Notes under the pieces: model-generated
Seen by the model: the letters and a program-made list of their open reading frames with translations, nothing else
The model's database searches: none
Told to the model about the DNA's origin: nothing
Position numbers and translations under genes: made by a program
Shown: positions 57,354 through 64,000 of the stretch, in pieces
How the letters are laid out: the number at the start of each line of letters is the position of its first letter
How positions within the stretch are numbered: the stretch's first letter is position 1
NCBI RefSeq assembly: GCF_018991925.1
Contig: NW_024735516.1
Coordinates: 1,097,501 to 1,161,500, forward strand
Source: Homarus americanus
Taxonomy: Eukaryota; Arthropoda; Malacostraca; Decapoda; Nephropidae
Length of the DNA stretch: 64,000 nucleotides
Direction of reading: 5' to 3'

Positions 57354-57390
57354 TGTTTGTATACCTACACTGTCTAGGTATATTGTTTAT
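57354..57390. repeat. Single dispersed unit of the 31-bp minisatellite
   Basis: 'tttgtatacctacactgtct' then 'aggtatattgttt' corresponds to one unit of 17785-18210 with two substitutions and one small deletion. Confidence 0.85.
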
Positions 57391-57409
57391 CTGTATCTAT
57401 CTACAGGTA

Positions 57410-57468
<59 letters not shown>

Positions 57469-57625
57469 CATATCTTAAATAAGTCAGGTGCATGAGCTTA
57501 CCACCTGCAGGACTCTCGGTGTGTGTTGTGCGAGGTGTTGACGGAGTGTTAACATTGTTATGTTGGCTGACAAGAGGCACCACAAAGGTGAATATACAAT
57601 CCACCACCACCACCACCACACTCAG
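57410..57625. repeat. (TG)n and (CCA)n
   Basis: (TG)n 57412-57468; (CCA)n 57601-57619. Confidence 0.95.
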
Positions 57626-57839
57626 GTATTTTTCGATAGGATTTTTTACACACATTCACACACGCATGTGTTTGAGTCCCTTTTATTCTTACCACTTTGG
57701 TGCAATACAAAAATATATGAAAATATTATGAATTTGAAAGACAATGGCGACATAACAATGATTTCAATATATATCTGATTTAAAGGATTAACCATCTAGG
57801 AAAATACAATACCAAATACTATCATTACTAACCTAGTAA

Positions 57840-58042
57840 TAGTTGGTACCACTGGGACTGTGGCCACTGTACACTAAACCTTTAGTACACAAGGCAGCTG
57901 GTCAGCGTTACACTCGCAAGCCTCTCCTCCAGCTATTAAGTTAGGTACACATTTTCAGGTGGGTGGACTGTGAGTACCCTGGGATTGAACCAGCAACCAT
58001 TAGGACAAGAGGCGAGTGCTGTATCCACTCGACCACTGCACC
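57840..58042 (-). mobile_element. tRNA-derived SINE, head region present
   Basis: On minus, starts GGGGTGCAGTGGTCGAGTGG with an A-box-like TGGTCGAGTGG and a B-box-like GGTTCAATCCC about 45 bases later (near 57993-57983), spacing of an RNA polymerase III internal promoter. The ends do not pair as an acceptor stem and the sequence continues into a SINE body, so it is not a functional tRNA gene. Body end uncertain. Confidence 0.75.
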
Positions 58043-58428
58043 CCTAACCTAACCTACCATAACCTATAATAACGTACCATAACCTTACCTGATTACCTGA
58101 TTTATGTAAACTTTGGTTATGTCAAGACATTAAATGCATAATTAGCATATTAGCATTAATTTTCATTCAGTTATAACAATAATAACACAAGTATATCCGT
58201 ATTTGACTAAAGCATTAGTTGTGTGTTAAGGCTTAAGCTGACGATTATCACTAAATCCCATGACAAATATACAGTACTAGGGAAACATAATTATTAATAT
58301 TCTGGCGTCAACAACACTCGTCAAGGCAGTAAGCGAGGCCAGATGTGTGTGTTGGTGCCTCAAGTAACACGGCTGTGACATTTTAAACAGTGAGTTTTTA
58401 TGTTGAATCCATTTAGGAATTTTTGGTT

Positions 58429-58655
58429 CACGTGAAGATGAGCTTCTCCCTAACTTACTTCACTTGGAGGGTTAGGTTAAGTTAGGTTAGGTTAGGTTAA
58501 GTTAGGTTAGGTCCTTCTACTTTAGTTCAGTTTAGGTCAGCGTGAGAGTGGTTAATCTTCAGGCAAAATAAACTGGGGTTAGGTTAGGTCAGCGTAAGAG
58601 TGATTAATCTTTAGATGAAATAAACTGTGGGTGTCTAATCTACATGTGATCCCCA
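58429..58655. repeat. Family R foldback repeat with TTAGG core
   Basis: 'cacgtgaagatgagcttct' at left, 'aggttaggttaag' centre, and two right-arm blocks 'ttaatcttcaggcaaaataa' and 'ttaatctttagatgaaataa', i.e. a partly duplicated copy. Confidence 0.82.
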
Positions 58656-58794
58656 AGTGTGTGTCTAGAATAAAACAAATTAATTCTCTCCAGGTAAAAC
58701 GACTCCTTGTCACCTCAGCAAATTACTCACTCGACCTATTGACATCATCTCCTTGGCCAGTGTTGATCGCCTCACCACCTGGTTCACCTATATG

Positions 58795-58799
<5 letters not shown>

Positions 58800-58850
<51 letters not shown>
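58800..58850. repeat. (GA)n microsatellite
   Basis: About 24 units. Confidence 0.97.
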
Positions 58851-59017
58851 ATATTTAGTCATTCTTCTACTGTGAGGGGAAACTATTATAGATATAGACA
58901 GAGAGGGAATCAATCTCCATCGCCATAATTGACAGTCATTGTTGACGGAGGGAAGGTTAGGTTAGTTTATGTTAGCCAGGAATAATGTTTTTCAAGAGCA
59001 ACAGGTCACGTATATTC

Positions 59018-59150
59018 GGACCACCTGAAGATGAGTTCCTCCAGCTTATTTCATCTTAAGATTAACTTAACCTCTGGGGGTTAGGTTACGGTAACGTTAG
59101 GGTGATTAATTAAGGTGAAATAGGCTGGGATTAATCTTCAGGTGATCTGT
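59018..59150. repeat. Family R foldback repeat, best-preserved copy
   Basis: CACCTGAAGAT (59022-59032) at the left and its exact inverse ATCTTCAGGTG (about 59134-59144) at the right. Inner arms 'ccagcttatttcatcttaa' pair with 'ggtgaaataggctgg'. The centre holds GGGTTAGG. About 130 bp, MITE-like. Confidence 0.85.
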
Positions 59151-59194
59151 GAAATATTTATTGAAGGTCTATACGTAAGTAGCAGAGTATTATT

Positions 59195-59290
59195 ATGTGT
59201 GTATGGACCCGGGCTCGATCCCTGGGCAGGGCGAAACTCTGGGGAAGTTATTTTACGTCATTTGCCTTTTTATACCCAACGTGTTCCGGC
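59195..59290 (+). mobile_element. Possible tRNA-SINE fragment
   Basis: B-box-like GGGCTCGATCCC (about 59213-59224) followed by 'gcagggcgaaactctgggg', similar in order to the SINE at 44272. No clear A box; ends not defined. Confidence 0.4.
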
Positions 59291-60479
59291 GTAATGGTTA
59301 GTCAGTGTAGTTCGCGAGTTGTCCGGTCTTCTCGGATTATTCCTTGACACTGGGTCATAATACTCGTCAATATGGGTGTGGTGGCCCTAGGGTAGGCCAT
59401 CCTCGAACACGAGAGGCAACCATTATTATATAGCTTCCCCATTGACAACATTCCTCACCCTCTTGAATCCAACATAAACAACACACGCGGACACAAACAA
59501 AATACGATGGACGGCCTTCAAGATGACAACCTGACGGAGGAAAAAGAGTATTTTCAATTACAGACTTTTCCTCACCGTGACGGGAAGTGGACGGTTGTGT
59601 TAGGGGAGTGGGGGGCAGTGTTACAGGGTGGATGGCCTCACTGTACTGGGGGGATGATAGAGGGAGACACTCTTACGTAGCCTAGGGGGGAATCTTGTGT
59701 ATTTTTGTGAAACTACAAAATGTGGGATGAAAAAAAAATTCATGGGGACATTCCTGGACCTCAGTTTATCCATGATTCCTTTGTTGTTTTCCTTAATTGG
59801 AAATGTGAGAGAGTATTGAACTGGCTTACTCTTGGAGGCTAAAATAAAGCCAAAAATTGTCTCAGACAATAGCAAAACTTAGACAGTGTCTCCTACCACT
59901 AATTTCTTGTTTATTTCGCCCGTGTAGCCTGCTGTACCCCGTCGGCTGAGAGACCTGTCACCAGCCTCTCCGACACTCACCGAACCATATTTAGTCCGCG
60001 TCTCTCCTGGATGTTATCTGACCATCTTGGTCTTCCTGGTTCACTTTTTATCTTGGGAGTCAAGTCAGATATGCCGCCTCAGGTGCCATCCTGTTGTCGT
60101 TAAGATGTCAGCACCATCGGGGGATGAATTTTCCTCTATATCAGACATGATGTGCATGTTTTGCTGTCTTCCTTGTGTAGGGATGTTTGGGATGTTTCAC
60201 GGGGGTAGCACCTCCGTCTGTGGGATGGCCGTGTCCTACGCTGTAGGGTGATCCTCAAGGGCGGTTGATCCCCACAATGGCACCCAGCTTTCACCTGTGG
60301 CTCCGAGAAGATGACTGCGCGTCAGCGGCCACACCTCGGGCAACTGCCTTGGCCGGAAGGTAGCTGACAGCTGACGCCTACTCGATTTTATGTTCGTACG
60401 ACGACGCGACATTCACTACGTCCACATTACCAGAGAGATGCACAGAGCAGAGTGTTGGGCGGATCACCGTCTTATCCGC
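59291..60479. other. Unassigned DNA
   Basis: No tandem repeat and no certain coding similarity. Part of 60000-60480 may belong to the decayed LINE at 60480, but I cannot trace its YADD box. Confidence 0.4.
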
Positions 60480-60965
60480 GTTGAATTGTCGCTGAAAACA
60501 TTAATTTTTTATGTAGATTTTGAACAAGGTTGGGGATAACCCACTGCCCTGCCTGACGCCCGTATTTACTTGGGAGTCATTCATTACCGCCCAGTACACA
60601 ATTCATAGGTGATATATGTGTGTAATCTTGTTTGTTTGTAGTTTTACAGATATTGTATGTCGACATTATCTAAAAACCTTCAACAACTTACTTCTAGGGA
60701 TTCTTCTCGATCTATATAATAGATAAAGCACGATAATATATTCTTGATTTCTAGAGTTGTAGTCTTGGTGGTGGAAGTGGTGTTGTTGTCCTGCTGGGAG
60801 AGCCTTCATCACGTACTGGAGGCCTTTGTTCTATTACTCATTTTTCTCCAACATTCCGTCACAATTTACCTCCATGACACATCACAACATTTCCTCTATA
60901 GCTTTTGCGTCCCAGTCTATCCTCTCTTCCTTTGTACGCGGGGCAAATAACAGACTGGTACCACG
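60480..60965 (-). pseudogene. Decayed LINE reverse transcriptase fragment (family F)
   Basis: Minus strand shows ICPAYKGREDRLG near 60950-60910 (xxPIYKKGDR template-entry motif), a degenerate palm entry (KLLKVF, near 60690) and NTGVRQGSGLSPTLFKIYI (60580-60520, the GVRQGxxLSPxLF motif). Order and spacing fit RTE/CR1-like RTs; frames shift repeatedly. Confidence 0.6.
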
Positions 60966-61480
60966 CTAAAGGTGTATATCCTATGTCCCACACAGCTATA
61001 AAAATATCATACAGCCATTGTTTCATTGGTTCTCCTGCCCTTTATGGTCACAATTGGTGCACAGTTCCGGCCTGTGGATTTGGTGTTTTGTGTGTGTGTG
61101 TGTTTTTTTGCGATTGGATATACGATTCCTTGGGCAGTGATACTTTCTTCTACGTGTGTTTTGGCCGATTTTTTCAATGTGTGTTGAGCAATAGCTTCTC
61201 CCTCCTGACGGGGACGACATTACTGCAGTAGGAGTGTTTGGCAGATCAGACCTGATAGTAAGGAAGACCTGTGCTTGTTTTGGGGACACAACATAAGAAA
61301 TAAAATGAGAAAGAACAAGAGGAATACAGAGAAGAAAGCACTTGGATTCCCCCAATGAAGATCATGAAGGAACTGAACACTTTGCGCGATAGTTCAAGCT
61401 GCTGCCACCATAGCGTATCGTGGTAAAAAGTGATGGCTAACGTCAGGTATTGCGGTTATATAAGGATTCGTAGCAAAGGG
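60966..61480. other. Unassigned DNA
   Basis: A minus-strand 110-codon frame (61355-61023) with several cysteines has no recognised motif. Confidence 0.35.
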
Positions 61481-61482
61481 TC

Positions 61483-61562
61483 AGGTTAGATTAGGTTGGC
61501 GTAGGGGTGTCTAGTCATAAGGCGAAATAAACTAGGGTGCTTAATCTTAACATAATTCAACA
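61483..61562. repeat. Family R fragment
   Basis: 'gattaggttggcgtagggg' followed by 'gcgaaataaactagggtgc' and 'ttaatctta', a right half. Confidence 0.65.
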
Positions 61563-61575
61563 AAACACTAAAATT

Positions 61576-61741
61576 GTTATCGCCGCTGGCTTCAGCTACA
61601 GTGCTGGCGTGTGATGCCATTAAATCGTTCGACCCGTGACCTCGCCAGATGTAGAAGTGTTTACAGACAAGTCCTGGTTCTGCTGAGTGGACTGTCTTCG
61701 ACTGGTGGCGGTGCTGCCCGCCCCTCCATGAGTCAGATCCT
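61576..61741 (-). mobile_element. Second copy of the terminal-inverted-repeat element, truncated
   Basis: 61576-61619 equals the 44-bp TIR of 44032-44622, and 61620-61741 matches its interior in inverse orientation. Homology fades near 61745 before a second TIR, so it is truncated. It lacks the SINE, confirming that insertion as secondary in the other copy. Confidence 0.85.
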
Positions 61742-61983
61742 CTGCAGGTTTTGACCACATCAATAAATATTGAATGCGTCAAAAGACGGGTTTCAATCAT
61801 TCCCTTCCAATTGCCCGTCACCTGAACGTCCTTAACTAAGGCGTTTACAAAAATAAAGAGACAAATCTGAGTAAATAAACGTTAAGTAATGTTAAAAATC
61901 ATCATCTCCATTACCTTCATGACCCCTCAAGGTGATTCCACATACCAAAAGTATCAACCTCATAGACAGGTATACAGAAACTC

Positions 61984-62022
61984 AGGTGTGTAGGGAAGAT
62001 ACGTTATCTCCCCTACACACCT
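61984..62022. repeat. 39-bp inverted repeat (one mismatch)
   Basis: aggtgtgtagggaagata - cgt - tatctcccctacacacct; 17 of 18 positions pair. Confidence 0.95.
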
Positions 62023-62182
62023 GTTATATATGGCTCAGTGGCCCCTGTGTCTCTATCGCTGAGAACTAAGTGACAGGCATTTACAGAAACCTGATTAAAA
62101 CACCTGGAAACCACCTGTAGAAATCTTAGTAAAGTATAAAATTATCTCTATAGAAACCTAAACTTGAGTCAAATCAATTCTG

Positions 62183-62236
<54 letters not shown>

Positions 62237-62402
62237 TACCTCCGCCGTCCGTTACCTCACTCAAACACTCGTATTTTCATGTCATCATCTCTATTACTGA
62301 CTGACTACCTCACAACACCGCCATCTTTCCCCACTCATTGTGGTCTCTTACCTGTGGTTTCTTCTCACCTGTGGTCTGCTTACCTTGTTTACTGCCATGT
62401 GC

Positions 62403-62448
<46 letters not shown>

Positions 62449-62605
62449 GCCAGCCACATACAACCACCACACTGTACCTACTAACACGCGCCCTTTACCA
62501 CAACAAGCTATGTATACCACCACCAACCACCACACTGTAACTACCAACACGTATATTACCCAAACAAGCTACGTAACACACACACACACACACACACACA
62601 CGAGC
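62183..62605. repeat. Three (CA)n microsatellites and a short duplication
   Basis: (CA)n at 62185-62235, 62405-62448 and 62577-62602. Between the last two, 'caaccaccacactgta' and 'ctaccaacacg'-like blocks are duplicated (about 62460 and 62522). Confidence 0.93.
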
Positions 62606-63435
62606 GTGGTGAAGGCCGCATCATAACATTTCCCAGCTATACACGTCAGTTCATCTACCCGCGCCATTCACCCTTCATCATATCTCCCCCGCCTTTCATC
62701 CCAGCCCCGGGATTGATGTCTCCAGCACCAGGGCGGAGGATCACCCGTATCAGTAAGCCCTCATTTCCAGGCTACACGTCTCCTGCTGCGCGCCGCTGAA
62801 TTGTAGCTTATTTGGTTGTGACTTATTTAACCATGATTATGTCGTCACTGTAATCCAGCTCATACTTATCTTGTTGATGTGTTTGGAGGGTAATTTATTC
62901 CTAGTTGAGAGTGGTCGTACAACTGTGGAGGGAACATTTTACTTGCTTTTTTTTTTTTAGAAAGAAATTCTGTTCCATTTAAGTTATAGCAGTGAGGTTG
63001 CTCTTGGTAAGGGGGTACTACTATAGCGGGTTTGCTATCAAGAGCTGGGTGGAGTGACCTGTTAAGCACTAATCAGCAAGATGAGTTTGTGTACCATGAA
63101 AGCATAGGCTACTGCAGGTATATTCTGTACAGGTAAATTATGTGAGAGTGATGATGAAGTTCTTGAAAATCTTTAAAACAAATATCAAGAGTATAGTATA
63201 TTAGGTAACTTGTAATGATTAGTTTATATTTGAGATTATATTGCCTGTAATCCATCACTCCTTCTCAGACAACAACAACAAACAAGAAAACACAACAACA
63301 TCGTCTCGTAAACTGTACAACAATTACACAAAAGTTCAACAATTACAAACAAACACGGTGAAGAGGCCGGAGACAAAGTAAACAATAAACACCCAAACCA
63401 ATATTTACATATCTCGGGCCTAAATCTAAATTTGT
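62606..63435. other. Unassigned DNA
   Basis: Ordinary composition; poly-T at 62947-62960. No gene recognised. Confidence 0.4.
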
Positions 63436-63690
63436 CTAATTTATAACCATTACTACGAGTTCGTTTCTGGTTGGATAGTTTGAGTACCTTTGTTATATCA
63501 CTTTGTTTAGCCCTGACTTCCATATATACACCTGGATCATATCGCCCCTCACTCTACGCCTCTCGAGGGAGTGCAAATTCAGATGCTTTAATGTCTGTGT
63601 ACTCAAGGTTCCTAATGCCCGGGATTAGTTTTGTCATCCGCCTCTGTAGTGATGACAAAGCTGTGAAAATGAGGCATCATTAAAACTATG
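63436..63690 (-). pseudogene. LINE ORF2 C-terminal fragment (family G)
   Basis: Across frames the minus strand reads TKLIPGIRNLEYTDIKA, then HSLERRRVRGDMIQVY (about 63570-63525), then RTRSNGYKLDKFRFRPEICKYWF (63470-63400, partial), the C-terminal 'LxxLExRRxRGDxIxxYK' region common in CR1/Jockey-type LINEs. One or two frameshifts. Confidence 0.7.
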
Positions 63691-63846
63691 TACAGTCACT
63701 CAAAAAACTATCTATACCCAATTGTTGAGACATTATGACACAACGGACGGAGGATTTTGACAACCCTACCGAGATAACAGGAGTCGTGGTGTTCATACTG
63801 AAACTATCGCTCCCCCGAAGTACAGATAGTTTTTTGAATGACTACA
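63691..63846. mobile_element. Tc1/mariner-type MITE
   Basis: Left end CAGTCACTCAAAAAACTATC (63693-63712) and right end whose complement is TAGTCATTCAAAAAACTATC: about 22 of 25 positions match. 155 bp, no ORF. A TA precedes the left end; the right-hand TA is not intact. TIR sequence and size fit Tc1/mariner-derived MITEs. Confidence 0.78.
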
Positions 63847-64000
63847 AGTGCGGTGATGTATTCAACCCAGGATGACACGTGGTGATAGACGCCTGATGTT
63901 GCAGTTCATTATTGAGTAGTGATAATACATGTGTGTGAATTGTTGACTCTTAAGACTGATGGTGATTGACTTGTAATTATTGGTGTTAATGAGAATATAT

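Noticed and set aside
57970..58042. tRNA gene on the minus strand
   Set aside because: A- and B-box-like sequences are present, but no acceptor stem or clear anticodon arm, and homology to a SINE body continues beyond; called as a SINE head.

Overview
This window looks like intergenic DNA from an arthropod, most likely a decapod crustacean. No host gene, rRNA gene or functional tRNA gene could be recognised. The organism call rests on three things: long tracts of (TTAGG)n/(CCTAA)n, the arthropod telomere pentamer; a very heavy load of microsatellites and minisatellites; and the mixture of decayed BEL/Pao, RTE-like, I/Jockey-like and endonuclease-bearing LINE fragments with tRNA-derived SINEs. 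Nearly all open reading frames here are either low-complexity repeat translations or pieces of transposable elements.

Layout. 0.4-0.6 kb: a LINE 3' end with a poly-A tail inside a G-rich minisatellite. 1.5-7.95 kb: a 5'-truncated, multiply broken BEL/Pao retrotransposon (gag, zinc knuckles, protease, RT, RNase H, integrase), a tandem hairpin repeat and a 3' LTR. 8.3-9.2 kb: RTE-like LINE relic on the minus strand. 9.5-18.5 kb: simple repeats and four minisatellites. 18.5-19.25 kb: Jockey/I-type LINE 3' end (minus), same family as the 0.4 kb copy. 20.4-23.25 kb: I-type LINE with RT and RNase H (plus); a second copy of its 3' end lies at 46.7-47.1 kb (minus). 23.3-24.3 kb: a one-kilobase pyrimidine tract. 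24.5-26.9 kb: copies of another LINE 3' end, one split by a solo LTR of the same BEL family with a perfect 5-bp target duplication. 27-36 kb: minisatellites, purine tracts and a 250-bp interstitial telomere-like block. 36.1-36.4 kb: a large imperfect palindrome. 37.0-38.66 kb: a LINE coding for RT plus a C-terminal zinc knuckle and restriction-like endonuclease, flanked on both sides by (ACT)n. 38.8-43.6 kb: minisatellites and microsatellites. 43.9-45.1 kb: three-level nest (minisatellite, terminal-inverted-repeat element, SINE). 45-64 kb: more arrays, SINE fragments, short foldback repeats, two decayed LINE relics and a Tc1/mariner-type MITE.

Nothing here forms a functional pathway. The informative content is the relative history of insertions: LTR into LINE, SINE into inverted-repeat element into minisatellite, LINE into trinucleotide repeat; and families of minisatellite and foldback repeats that recur at several sites. 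Boundaries come from eye alignment of copies inside the window, so most are accurate to roughly 5-20 bases. Family names come from recognised motifs, not from a database search.
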